Assembly (NCBI GenBank): GCA_036502005.1
Contig: DASXZH010000046.1
Span: 1-31,640, forward strand
DNA: 31,640 nucleotides
DNA from: DASXZH01 sp036502005
GTDB taxonomy: Bacteria; Armatimonadota; Fimbriimonadia; Fimbriimonadales; Fimbriimonadaceae
Reading direction: 5' to 3'
Both the position numbers and the translations under genes were made by a program. Position 1 is the first letter of the stretch; every line of letters starts with the position of its first letter. Below are positions 8,049-15,050 of this stretch, piece after piece. The notes below the pieces were generated by a model, which was given only the letters and a program-made list of their open reading frames with translations, did not search any database and was not told the DNA's origin.

Positions 8049-9389
8049 TTAGACCTGAGAACTAAAGGGCCGCGGCTTATCCTTCAAAATCTGCAGGCCC
8101 ACAACCCAACCAAGCGTCACGCAGGCCGCGCAGCCGATAAATGGCGAGTAGCGCCCGAAGTGCGGGTTAATCGACTGAAGGTTCTCATATAGGAACGCGC
8201 CGATCGGCGCGCCGATGATAGCCCCCACTCCTTGCGCGGCCATAACGGCGCCAAGGTTTGCCGCCCGTTTGCTGGCGTCCGTGTCGCTTACGCTTGCCAT
8301 CCAAGCAGGAATGGCAAGAAGGAAGCCAACCCCTACCGGAATGCCGCCGACAGCAAAGACAAGGGAATTTCTAAATAGATGGCTGAACGCCCCCAGGCTA
8401 ATAAAAATCAAGCCACCTGAACAGAGACCCATCCCTAGATGCACGGCCCGCGCCCGGCCTAGTTTTTCGCCAAATTTGGACATTGGGACGCTGAACGCGG
8501 CCATGCAAAGCGCGGCAGGCAAAACGAGAAGACCAAAAGCGGATTCGCTTAAATGGAACTCATCAATGGCGAAGTTCTTGATAACGGCCATCGGAAAACC
8601 GATGCCCGCGAAGGTGATGATAGCCAAAATCAGATACTGCGGAATATCTCGGGCTGAATGGAATATCTCCATGATTGACCCCGCCTCGCCTTCCACGGGC
8701 GCGTGCTGCTTCACCTTTCTATCATCCGGGAGGAATTTATGGGCTGTAAAGGCAACCACGCAGAATAGTCCGCTGGCCAGGAACAGGCTGGCGTAAGGGT
8801 GGCCGGAAAGGTCGTCAACGATACCACCGATCGGAAGTGCCAGGGCAACGCCCAGCAGGTAGCAAACGTTGAGAAGCGACATCGCCTGCTGACGCTGGTT
8901 GTCTTCAACTGCGTCACCCATGCTTGCAAAAGCGCCAGGCCAAAGCATGGCTGCCCCAATTCCATCCATCACGCGCAGCAGCACGAAGATGAGGATCTCC
9001 AACCACGCAGGTTTCCATGGAACTACGAATGAGGCCAGCGAAGTGAAAACGGTGAAGATCGGGCCGATGGTCATAAGGCGCTTTCGGCCGTATTTGTCGG
9101 CAATGTGCCCCATCGGACCTTTGAAAAGCGCCTCGCTCAAGAGAAACGCCATGAGAACCAAGCCAACCGTGGCTTCCCCAAGGCCCCTACCGCCAAGATC
9201 AAATCCATTCGGCAAATAATGGCGCTCGCGTAGAAACACCGGCATTGTGGAAATGTTGAGAACCGCGTAACCGATCTCGCCACAGAGGGCGATTAGGAGC
9301 AAATGCCGAACGAGAGGTTTTTTCCAGAGTGGTTGAAGCGGAGTGCTCGCAGGTGAATCGCTCATATCTTCTTTGTCGATAGTGTTCAT
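8049..9389 (-). CDS. MFS transporter
   Basis: The 446-residue protein has about 12 hydrophobic segments in two sets of six, separated by a hydrophilic loop (residues ~217-240, PDDRKVKQHAPVEGEAG). The loop after helix 2 carries the major-facilitator motif A, GHIADKYGRKRLM, and the second half repeats a weaker form (SKFGEKLGRARA). It sits in the inner membrane and probably acts as a proton-driven exporter, as in drug/metabolite efflux families; the substrate cannot be read. It lies 82 bp after yraN on the same strand with a possible weak terminator between, so it may have its own promoter. Confidence 0.93.
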   Translation of the reverse strand: MNTIDKEDMSDSPASTPLQPLWKKPLVRHLLLIALCGEIGYAVLNISTMPVFLRERHYLPNGFDLGGRGLGEATVGLVLMAFLLSEALFKGPMGHIADKYGRKRLMTIGPIFTVFTSLASFVVPWKPAWLEILIFVLLRVMDGIGAAMLWPGAFASMGDAVEDNQRQQAMSLLNVCYLLGVALALPIGGIVDDLSGHPYASLFLASGLFCVVAFTAHKFLPDDRKVKQHAPVEGEAGSIMEIFHSARDIPQYLILAIITFAGIGFPMAVIKNFAIDEFHLSESAFGLLVLPAALCMAAFSVPMSKFGEKLGRARAVHLGMGLCSGGLIFISLGAFSHLFRNSLVFAVGGIPVGVGFLLAIPAWMASVSDTDASKRAANLGAVMAAQGVGAIIGAPIGAFLYENLQSINPHFGRYSPFIGCAACVTLGWVVGLQILKDKPRPFSSQV

Positions 9390-9445
9390 GCTGCGATCTG
9401 GGTGCGAAAAACGTTAACCCCGAAACGACTCTAAAGGAATAATAC

Positions 9446-9460
9446 TCCTGCAACGCAGGA
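9446..9460 (-). terminator. Weak stem-loop after yraN
   Basis: TCCTGC and GCAGGA pair perfectly over a 3-nt loop, 12 bp past the yraN stop on the minus strand. The T-rich tail is poor, so termination would be partial at best. Confidence 0.3.
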
Positions 9461-9471
9461 AGGATTCAATT

Positions 9472-9837
9472 TTAGTCCTTTTGCGCTTTGGCGTTAAGGC
9501 TGGCGCCAAAGCAAGCCTCATAATGCCTTATTCCTTTTTGATCCATGGCAATGAGATCAAAGCGAAAGGGCCTAGGGTCGTTTGAAGCTTGGCGGTATTT
9601 TTCACCGGCTTTGAGCATATGGATGACTTTCTGTTCGTGAACCGCCTGTTCTGGGCTGAAACCTGGCGCCAGCCGCTCTTTAACTTCTGCGAAAACGAGA
9701 GTGTCCCCGTCGAGCGCGATGATATCGATTTCACCGCCCTTAACCCTGTAGCGGCGAGTGATGAGGGTGTAGCCCTTTTCTAGCAGGTAATCGGCAGCCT
9801 TATCCTCCGCCTCTTTGCCTTTGCGTTCGTTGGGCAT
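9472..9837 (-). CDS. yraN: YraN/UPF0102 family nuclease-fold protein
   Basis: The 121-residue product matches the UPF0102 family in length and motifs: N-terminal KGKEAEDKAADYLLEKGY, then GGEIDIIALDGDTLVFAEVKER, which holds the restriction-endonuclease-like E-x-D-x(n)-E-V-K core. Members resemble Holliday-junction resolvases in fold; the cellular role is not settled. In many bacteria the gene sits near rnhB, as here, where rnhB lies upstream on the same strand. The ATG at 9837 is preceded exactly 6 nt away by a TAAACT box and by no Shine-Dalgarno, so the mRNA is probably leaderless. Confidence 0.93.
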   Translation of the reverse strand: MPNERKGKEAEDKAADYLLEKGYTLITRRYRVKGGEIDIIALDGDTLVFAEVKERLAPGFSPEQAVHEQKVIHMLKAGEKYRQASNDPRPFRFDLIAMDQKGIRHYEACFGASLNAKAQKD

Positions 9838-9843
9838 GGTTCT

Positions 9844-9849
9844 AGTTTA
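9844..9849 (-). promoter_or_regulatory. Leaderless -10 box of yraN
   Basis: TAAACT on the minus strand is separated from the ATG by 6 nt (AGAACC). The same box and spacing precede lipA and lipB. No convincing -35 is visible 17 bp further up. Confidence 0.55.
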
Positions 9850-9913
9850 GGAGATTTACCGTTGTTTCTCGTCACGTCTGGTTTTAGAAAGAAGGTTGGT
9901 CGGTTTGAAAGCT

Positions 9914-10033
9914 CACACAGAGGCACAGAGTTCACAGAGTATATGAAGGCAAATACTGAGGGGTCTTAGTAATATAGAGGTTCCCTTTCCCATTGAGTTC
10001 TTACACTCAGCGCTCTCTGCGTCTTTGCATGAC
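9914..10033. repeat. Inverted element with CACAGAGG-type arms
   Basis: The left arm (9914-9939) is CACACAGAGGCACAGAG followed by TTCACAGAG, an 8-bp-period repeat. The right arm (~10006-10033) is CTCTCTGCGTCTTTGCATGA, related to the right arm of the element at 7868-8006. The core of ~65 bp holds no gene. It occupies most of the 222-bp spacer between yraN and the DUF4440 gene. Confidence 0.5.
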
Positions 10034-10059
10034 CCATGTTCGGTTAGATTAGCTAAGGT

Positions 10060-10419
10060 TTAAACGATCTGGGTTCCTTGCGCGGAGGCGAAGCGCCAAA
10101 CTCCATCCTGCTGCACAAAGACGTGAGTGTAGCGACTGTGCGCTGTGCCGTTCATCTCGCCCATTCGCATAGTCATCTTGGTTTCGCCGGTGATGACGAC
10201 GGTGTCGCCATAGGTTCGGGGGTTGGCTTGAAGATGCTTGATCTTCTCGAACACGAGAGTTTTGCTGCCGATCAGATCAACGAGGACCGGCTTTGGGATT
10301 ACGGAACCCTGCATGACGTCGATCAACTCAAAGTCGTCGGTGAGCAGCGTCTGCAAGCTTGCGCCATCACCGTTTAGGAGCGCTTCGAAAAAGGATTTTT
10401 CGGCTTCGAGGGCGGTCAA
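10060..10419 (-). CDS. DUF4440/SnoaL-like (NTF2-fold) protein
   Basis: The 119-residue protein has the small NTF2-like cone fold signature: N-terminal helix ALEAEKSFFEALLNGDGASLQTLLTDDF, a middle VVITGETKMT strand pair, and the C-terminal RYTHVFVQQDGVWRFASAQGTQI. Members are diverse; some are ketosteroid-isomerase-like enzymes and many have no known activity. Its ATG overlaps the rnhB stop by 4 bp (ATGA), so it is translationally coupled to rnhB. No signal peptide, so cytosolic. The function here is unknown. Confidence 0.85.
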   Translation of the reverse strand: MTALEAEKSFFEALLNGDGASLQTLLTDDFELIDVMQGSVIPKPVLVDLIGSKTLVFEKIKHLQANPRTYGDTVVITGETKMTMRMGEMNGTAHSRYTHVFVQQDGVWRFASAQGTQIV

Positions 10420-11060
10420 TTGATTACCGCCAGTTGAGGGATTTCCTCCTCAAATGAGAGCTCGGGTTGCAGTGAAAGCCGACAGGGCCAGAAGGTCTTG
10501 CGGTGGATCTCGCATGGGCCGAATTCGGCCAAAGCGCGTTTGTGCTGCGGCGTGGAGTAGCCAAAATGCTGGCTGAAACCATATTCCGGATACTGGGGGC
10601 AAAGCTCTTTCATGTATTTGTCTCGCGCCGTCTTGGCGAGAATAGAAGCGGCGGCGATGCAGGCATATTTGGCGTCGCCATCGACAATTGCCTTTGCTTC
10701 GCAAGGCAGATCTTTGGGGAGCTTGTTTCCGTCCACTAGAGCTTGTTCTGGCCTAACGCTAAGCTGAGAAAGTGCGCGGGCCATGGCGGCCATTGACGCC
10801 CACAAGATGTTGAGGCGGTCGATCTCTTCCACATCGGCGAAGGTAACCGCCCAAATGGCAGATCTTTTGATTCTGATGGCCAGTTCTTCTCGGCGCTTGG
10901 CATCGAGCTGTTTGGAGTCGTTCAAGCCCTTGTAGTGAAAGCCTTTGGGAAGTATTACGGCAGCGGCAAAAACAGGGCCGGCAAGGGGTCCACGGCCCGC
11001 TTCATCAAGCCCGGCAACGCCGGGCAAGTGCTTTAACCTCGGCTCTTCCTTGCGCCTCAT
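10416..11060 (-). CDS. rnhB: Ribonuclease HII
   Basis: The enzyme cleaves RNA in RNA/DNA hybrids and at single ribonucleotides in DNA, supporting genome repair. The 214-residue product has the signature GLDEAGRGPLAGPV with catalytic Asp19 and Glu20, then LVDGNKLP (Asp110), and GDAKYACIAAASILAKTARD carrying Asp129 and the conserved C-terminal RD. The segment YGFSQHFGYSTPQHKRAL matches the family YGF-xxHxGY-xTxxH region. Length is normal. It starts 11 bp after lipB and overlaps the DUF4440 gene by 4 bp, making a lipB-rnhB-DUF4440 operon on the minus strand. Confidence 0.97.
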   Translation of the reverse strand: MRRKEEPRLKHLPGVAGLDEAGRGPLAGPVFAAAVILPKGFHYKGLNDSKQLDAKRREELAIRIKRSAIWAVTFADVEEIDRLNILWASMAAMARALSQLSVRPEQALVDGNKLPKDLPCEAKAIVDGDAKYACIAAASILAKTARDKYMKELCPQYPEYGFSQHFGYSTPQHKRALAEFGPCEIHRKTFWPCRLSLQPELSFEEEIPQLAVIN

Positions 11061-11071
11061 GATTGTGAGGT

Positions 11072-11758
11072 TTACCCGATCCGGGCACGCAAGTCTGCGG
11101 GGGTTAGTTGCTGGAAATCGAGATTGAAAACCTTTTCGAAGGCTTTAGTTATGATCGGTTTAGCTTGGTTTAAAGTGATTTCGAGGCCGGTTTCCTGGGT
11201 GAGGCTTGTTACTCCGTAATCCTTAATTCCGCAAGGGATGATTGTTTTGAAGGGGGTGAGGTCGTTATTGCAGTTGAGGGCGATGCCGTGCATGGAGGTC
11301 CAGCGCCTCACCTTGATGCCGATGGCGGCGATCTTTTTGCCGTTCACCCAGACGCCAGTGTTGATATCTGGCTCCCGAACTCCGGTTAAGCCGAAATGCT
11401 GGAGGGTTAGGATTATTGTTTCTTCGAGGTCCCTAAGCCATTTATGCAGGTCCTTTCCGAGGTCATTCAGGTTGAAAATGGGATAGATGACGAGCTGGTT
11501 TGGACCGTGGTAAGTTACGTCTCCTCCGCGTTCGGTTTTCTCTAATTGGATTCCCTTTTGGTTGTATTCCTGCCCCGTGAGGAGGAGGTTTTCCTTGTGG
11601 AAGTTGGCTCCTAGGGTGAGCACTGGATCGTGCTCGACGAAGAGGAGGGTGCTTAGCTCTTTGCCGGTGGCGACGGATTCGAGGAGGCGTTTTTGGAGTT
11701 GGGTTGCAGGGGAATAAGCGAGATGGCCGAGATCGACGAGATTAGCCTGCTTCCGCAT
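11072..11758 (-). CDS. lipB: Octanoyltransferase LipB
   Basis: LipB moves the octanoyl group from acyl carrier protein onto lipoyl domains of 2-oxoacid dehydrogenases and related proteins; LipA (14109-15008) then inserts sulfur. The 228-residue product has the family box RGGDVTYHGPNQLVIYPI, KKIAAIGIKV with Lys142, and the acyl-thioester Cys176 in IPCGIKDYGVTSL. The 34-residue Lys-to-Cys distance equals that of E. coli LipB. It heads the minus-strand operon with rnhB. Its ATG has no Shine-Dalgarno but a good -35/-10 pair directly before it. Confidence 0.97.
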   Translation of the reverse strand: MRKQANLVDLGHLAYSPATQLQKRLLESVATGKELSTLLFVEHDPVLTLGANFHKENLLLTGQEYNQKGIQLEKTERGGDVTYHGPNQLVIYPIFNLNDLGKDLHKWLRDLEETIILTLQHFGLTGVREPDINTGVWVNGKKIAAIGIKVRRWTSMHGIALNCNNDLTPFKTIIPCGIKDYGVTSLTQETGLEITLNQAKPIITKAFEKVFNLDFQQLTPADLRARIG

Positions 11759-11764
11759 GGAGTC

Positions 11765-11793
11765 AGTTTATCCCGCCTGGCAGTTCCCGACAA
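11765..11793 (-). promoter_or_regulatory. lipB promoter, leaderless type
   Basis: On the minus strand TTGTCG (11788-11793) and TAAACT (11765-11770) are separated by exactly 17 bp, and TAAACT lies 6 nt before the ATG. This is the best complete sigma-70-like promoter in the window and places transcription start at or near the A of ATG. Confidence 0.6.
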
Positions 11794-11878
11794 TCGCTTG
11801 AATCGCGCCCGTAAGAATCCGAATCTGGTTTCCACTATCCTGTGAGCGACTCCGGGAGCGAGCGGAGGGGAAACCGGG

Positions 11879-11905
11879 TTGTCACTAGTAAATTCCTGTC
11901 AAAAT
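11879..11905 (+). promoter_or_regulatory. Possible purS promoter
   Basis: TTGTCA (11879-11884) and CAAAAT (11900-11905, preceded by TGT) are 15 bp apart and end 8 nt before the purS ATG. The spacing is short, so this is tentative. No Shine-Dalgarno precedes purS. A GGTTTCC/GGAAACC inverted repeat (about 11828-11875) lies just upstream. Confidence 0.3.
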
Positions 11906-11913
11906 AGAAACCG

Positions 11914-12147
11914 ATGACAACTGTGCGAGTTTTCGTAACCCTGAAGCCTTCCCTGCTCGATTCGGCTGGTCGCACGGTGGCGGGGTCGCTTCAAAAGCTT
12001 GGCTACGATGAACTTGAAGATGCTCGAATCGGAAAGATGATTGAACTTCAGCTCTCGGAATACTCGGAAGCCAGAGTCAAATCTATGTGCGATAAGCTGC
12101 TTGCCAACCCAGTTATCGAAAACTACAGCATCGAGGTTGTGCAATGA
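11914..12147 (+). CDS. purS: Phosphoribosylformylglycinamidine synthase subunit PurS
   Basis: PurS is the small structural subunit that joins the glutaminase PurQ to the synthase PurL in the fourth step of purine synthesis. The 77-residue product shows the family pattern VRVFVTLKPSLLDSAGRTV at the start and the C-terminal KLLANPVIENYSIEV. The length is typical. Its stop overlaps the purQ ATG (ATGA), so the two are coupled. purL is not in this window. Confidence 0.96.
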   Translation: MTTVRVFVTLKPSLLDSAGRTVAGSLQKLGYDELEDARIGKMIELQLSEYSEARVKSMCDKLLANPVIENYSIEVVQ

Positions 12148-12824
12148 AAGTCGCCGTTATTCGCTTTCCCGGCTCCAACTGCGACCAAGATGCCTACTAT
12201 GCCCTCAACAATGACCTCGGCATAGAAGCCAAATATGTATGGCACGAAGACCACTCCCTAACTGGATTTGACGCAGTTTTCTTACCAGGCGGGTTCTCCT
12301 ATGGCGATTACCTCCGGTGCGGAGCGATGGCTTCCAGGGCGCCAATCATGGATGAGGTCAAGCGATTTGCCGATAACGGCTATCCAGTAATCGGCGCCTG
12401 CAACGGCTTTCAAGTTCTATGCGAGGCGGGGATTCTGCCGGGTGCGCTCCTGTTAAACGCTAAACAAAAATTCCTTTGCAAGCAGGTGATGCTAGAGGCT
12501 GTAAACAAGAGCAGCATCTGGACTCAGGGCGTAAACAAGCCCATAAACGTCCCAATTGCGCACGGGGAGGGCCGCTATGTGTGCGAAAACGAAGTTTTAA
12601 AACGTCTACGAAATGACAATCAGATCGCGTTTCGATACGTGCCCAAATTCGAAGGTGATGTGGAATACAACCCAAACGGATCTATGGACGACATTGCGGG
12701 AGTAGTAAACAAGCAGGGAAACGTGCTGGGGCTAATGCCTCATCCGGAGCGCGCAACCCGTGAAATATTGGGCTCGGCAGACGGTTTAATGGTGCTCAAA
12801 GCGCTAACCCTGCTGAATGCCTAG
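12144..12824 (+). CDS. purQ: Phosphoribosylformylglycinamidine synthase subunit PurQ (glutaminase)
   Basis: PurQ hydrolyses glutamine and channels ammonia to PurL to convert FGAR to FGAM. The 226-residue protein is a class I glutamine amidotransferase: FLPGGFSYGDYLRCGA (oxyanion region), nucleophile Cys86 in IGACNGFQ, and His200/Glu202 in LMPHPERA complete the triad. Length and N-terminus (VIRFPGSNCDQD) are as expected. It is coupled to purS by a 4-bp overlap. A T-rich run follows its stop but with only a weak stem, so termination there is uncertain. Confidence 0.97.
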   Translation: MKVAVIRFPGSNCDQDAYYALNNDLGIEAKYVWHEDHSLTGFDAVFLPGGFSYGDYLRCGAMASRAPIMDEVKRFADNGYPVIGACNGFQVLCEAGILPGALLLNAKQKFLCKQVMLEAVNKSSIWTQGVNKPINVPIAHGEGRYVCENEVLKRLRNDNQIAFRYVPKFEGDVEYNPNGSMDDIAGVVNKQGNVLGLMPHPERATREILGSADGLMVLKALTLLNA

Positions 12825-12884
12825 CAATTCTTTTTGTTTATTTTCCCTATAAGGTGCTCTTAAGGAAGTAAAAGGTAAACCAAG

Positions 12885-12916
12885 AATCGTAAATAGGATA
12901 GGCAATCTATACGATT
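12885..12916. promoter_or_regulatory. Dyad upstream of the NlpC/P60 gene
   Basis: AATCGTA (12885-12891) and TACGATT (12910-12916) form perfect 7-bp arms 18 bp apart, ending 14 bp before the ATG; GGCAA/TTGCC nests across the right arm. It could be an operator or an RNA hairpin near the ribosome entry site. Confidence 0.28.
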
Positions 12917-12930
12917 TGCCGTCAAAACTT

Positions 12931-13641
12931 ATGCGTATCCGAATTCTCACAATTTTTGTGGCTCTGCTGGCTTGCGTGCCGGCCTTTGCAGATAAGGTCG
13001 TTCTTGGCAAGTTGGGCCAGGCGCTTGTCAAATCCGCTATCTATTCTCGCGCAAGCGTTCGCTCTCGAATATATTATCGAGTAAAGCCCTACGAGTATCT
13101 GGTTTTGCAGAGCTCGAAGAACGACGCGTACTACCGCGTATTGCTTCAGAACGGAGCCTATGGCTACATTCCAACCGACTACGTAGCGAAGCTTCCTTAC
13201 GATGTAACGGCGGATCAGCCAAGCGTGCCCAGCTTTGATAGAGACGGTTCGGCGCTGACTTCACGTTCCGCAGGCAGCCGAGCGCAAGTCGCCAAGTGGT
13301 CTTTAAATTTTAAAGGCACGCCCTACAAATGGGGCGGCAACGATCCTCAGAAGGGCATCGATTGCTCCGGTTTTGTGAAGTTTCTTTACGGGCAGATCGG
13401 CTTGCAGCTTCCTCGAACGGCGGCTGAGCAAGCTTATGTCGGGACTCCGATTCGCCGTCTTGAGAGTCTTCAACCGGGCGACCGGCTTTATTTCTGGAGC
13501 TATAAGCGAAATATGATCGGGCACACCGGCCTCTATCTTGGGAACGGATATTTTGTGCATAGCAGCACGAACCACCACGGCGTGGACACGGACTATCTCA
13601 CCCAGAAGTGGTTGGGCATCTTAGTCGCTGCGCGACGCTAG
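12931..13641 (+). CDS. Secreted NlpC/P60 peptidoglycan endopeptidase
   Basis: The 236-residue product has a signal peptide (ILTIFVALLACVPAFA, cleavage near residue 20). An SH3-like region (~25-88, with VLLQNGAYGYIPTDYV) is followed by an NlpC/P60 domain (~115-236). The catalytic Cys145 is in GIDCSGFV, with His198 (IGHTGLYLG) and His210 (YFVHSS) as partners; TPYKWGGNDP precedes the nucleophile as in the family. Such enzymes cut D-Glu-to-diamino-acid peptide bonds in the cell wall, consistent with a diaminopimelate-type wall (dapF is nearby). The frame is also open from a TTG at 12916, but ATG 12931 gives a proper signal peptide. It is likely periplasmic. Confidence 0.93.
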   Translation: MRIRILTIFVALLACVPAFADKVVLGKLGQALVKSAIYSRASVRSRIYYRVKPYEYLVLQSSKNDAYYRVLLQNGAYGYIPTDYVAKLPYDVTADQPSVPSFDRDGSALTSRSAGSRAQVAKWSLNFKGTPYKWGGNDPQKGIDCSGFVKFLYGQIGLQLPRTAAEQAYVGTPIRRLESLQPGDRLYFWSYKRNMIGHTGLYLGNGYFVHSSTNHHGVDTDYLTQKWLGILVAARR

Positions 13642-13648
13642 GCAGATC

Positions 13649-13676
13649 GAGTCCTAAGTCTTGAGTGTTGAGTCCT
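13649..13676. repeat. Heptamer array, unit GAGTCCT-like
   Basis: Four 7-bp units, GAGTCCT, AAGTCTT, GAGTGTT and GAGTCCT, begin 7 bp after the NlpC/P60 stop. Confidence 0.65.
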
Positions 13677-13870
13677 GGGGATGACGCGTTTCCAGGTAGC
13701 CCACTCTATACATAGAAGATTTGATCCTCTTAGGCAAGTTGCTTTCGGATTTTGTCACGCATATGCGCAAAGCTCGCGAAGGAAATCAAGTTGATGATGC
13801 AGATGGAGGGTTTTTCAACCCTTTCGGATTGGGCTCTCGTCTTTCTAGCCGGTGGTCCTTCCAGTTAGGT

Positions 13871-13924
13871 TGCCGCGTCGCTCCGGCACGACTTCGTCGC
13901 CCTGGAGCTCCTCGCAATGACAAA
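13871..13924 (-). repeat. Dispersed palindromic repeat of the TCATTGCGAGGAGC type
   Basis: On the minus strand the element opens TGTCATTGCGAGGAGCTCC and ends GGAGCGACGCGGCA. Internal hairpins are GGAGCTCC and TGCCG/CGGCA. This sequence type is a known dispersed intergenic repeat in many unrelated bacteria. It lies in the 467-bp spacer 13642-14108, which otherwise holds two heptamer arrays and a small AGGGTT/AACCCT hairpin near 13807-13822, and no convincing gene. Confidence 0.55.
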
Positions 13925-13993
13925 TTACAGATTGGGTGATTGAACCAACACTCCATAGCTTTGCAAGGCCAATTCCCTCACAATCCGCTAGCC

Positions 13994-14078
13994 CCCATCC
14001 GTTATCCGCTCATCCGCCATCCTCTATCCGCCATCTTATATCCGCCATCTTCTATCCGCTACCCTCCATCCGCCATCA
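13994..14078. repeat. Heptamer array, units GCCATCY/TCTATCC, about 12 copies
   Basis: Twelve units run without a break, mostly alternating GCCATCY and TMTATCC, giving a 14-bp higher-order period; one unit (14008-14015) has an extra base. It ends 18 bp before the lipA -10 box. Its reverse complement (GGATAGA, GGATGGC) belongs to the same family as the short array at 25161-25181. Confidence 0.8.
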
Positions 14079-14096
14079 GCCCAAACTCCCCGCAGG

Positions 14097-14102
14097 TAAA
14101 CT
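14097..14102 (+). promoter_or_regulatory. Leaderless -10 box of lipA
   Basis: TAAACT lies 6 nt before the lipA ATG. The 16 bases ending in the ATG match those of lipB at 13 positions. No good -35 is present; the position falls at the end of the heptamer array. Confidence 0.5.
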
Positions 14103-14108
14103 GAACCC

Positions 14109-15008
14109 ATGACGCAGCGCCTTCCCGAATGGCTAACGATCCGTTTGCCAAGACCGGACACCATCCGAGAGGTGGAAGGCATGATGCGCAACAAGAACCT
14201 TCACACGGTTTGCGAAAGCGCGCGCTGCCCAAACTTGCCCGAATGCTGGAGCAAGAAAACGGCAACCTTCATGATCCTCGGAGACACCTGCACAAGAAGC
14301 TGCGGGTTCTGCGCCATCAAGGTTGGCAAGGGACTTGAACTGGATCCCTTCGAGCCGTTGAACGTCGCCAAGGTTGCCAATGACCTTGGGCTAAAGCACA
14401 TCGTCGTCACCAGCGTCGCACGCGACGATCTGAAAGACGAAGGTGCGACCCAGTTCGCAAGAACCATTGAAGCCTTGCACAAGGCGAATCCGCTCGCCAT
14501 TGTGGAAGTCCTCACCCCGGACTTCAAAGCAAAGAGAGATCTCATCAAGATCGTGTGTGATGCACGGCCCGAGATCTACAACCATAACATCGAAACCATA
14601 GAGCGCTTGCACACGGTCGTAAGGCCGCAAGCGAAATATGAGCGTACGCTTAGCGTCCTAAGAACCGTAAAGGAATTAGACTCGCGCATTTACACCAAGT
14701 CCGGCATCATGCTTGGATTAGGCGAAACGCGCGAGGAAGTTGTCGAGACCTTGCGGGATTTGAGGGAAGTTGGAGTCGATGCCGTCACGATAGGCCAATA
14801 CCTGCGTCCAACAATGAAGCACCTTCCGGTGAATGCCTACATTCATCCGTCGGAGTTTGCAGAGTATGAAAAGATCGGAGAGGATCTGGGTTTTGCTTTC
14901 GTGGCTAGCGGTCCGTTCATCCGCAGTTCCTATAACGCGATTGAGTTCAGCAAGAAGGTTATGGGCGAGCGGTTGGAGAAGCTGGACGCTCAACAGCAAC
15001 CAGCCTAG
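14109..15008 (+). CDS. lipA: Lipoyl synthase LipA
   Basis: LipA is a radical-SAM enzyme that inserts two sulfur atoms into the octanoyl chain placed by LipB. The 299-residue product has both cluster motifs: the auxiliary C-x4-C-x5-C (Cys35, Cys40, Cys46 in TVCESARCPNLPEC) and the radical-SAM C-x3-C-x2-C (Cys61, Cys65, Cys68 in DTCTRSCGFC). The C-terminal RSSY that completes the auxiliary cluster ligation is also present. GIMLGLGETREEV and QYLRPTMKHLPV are typical. It is cytosolic. The 3' end is 42 bp before the proposed tamB start, so read-through into the outer-membrane cluster is possible. Confidence 0.97.
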   Translation: MTQRLPEWLTIRLPRPDTIREVEGMMRNKNLHTVCESARCPNLPECWSKKTATFMILGDTCTRSCGFCAIKVGKGLELDPFEPLNVAKVANDLGLKHIVVTSVARDDLKDEGATQFARTIEALHKANPLAIVEVLTPDFKAKRDLIKIVCDARPEIYNHNIETIERLHTVVRPQAKYERTLSVLRTVKELDSRIYTKSGIMLGLGETREEVVETLRDLREVGVDAVTIGQYLRPTMKHLPVNAYIHPSEFAEYEKIGEDLGFAFVASGPFIRSSYNAIEFSKKVMGERLEKLDAQQQPA

Positions 15009-15042
15009 TCCTTTTACCAGGACTGCCGATAAGTAAAAGGGG
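15007..15042 (+). promoter_or_regulatory. Two mutually exclusive hairpins over the tamB ribosome-binding site
   Basis: AGTCCT (15007-15012) pairs with AGGACT (15019-15024) over a 6-nt loop. Alternatively CCTTTTAC (15010-15017) pairs with GTAAAAGG (15033-15040). The two share bases 15010-15012 and 15016-15017 and cannot form together. The second would hide the AAAAGGGG ribosome-binding site (15035-15042), giving a possible on/off switch for tamB translation. A role is inferred only from the pairing. Confidence 0.35.
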
Positions 15043-15050
15043 TACATAGC

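Noticed and set aside
11819..11880. Riboswitch upstream of purS
   Set aside because: A GGTTTCC/GGAAACC inverted repeat is present, but none of the conserved bases of purine-type riboswitches could be recognised, and the likely transcription start lies downstream of it.
13721..13939. 72-codon plus-strand ORF in the NlpC-lipA spacer
   Set aside because: Its second half is the palindromic repeat, the product is low-complexity Arg/Pro-rich, and no ribosome-binding site is visible.
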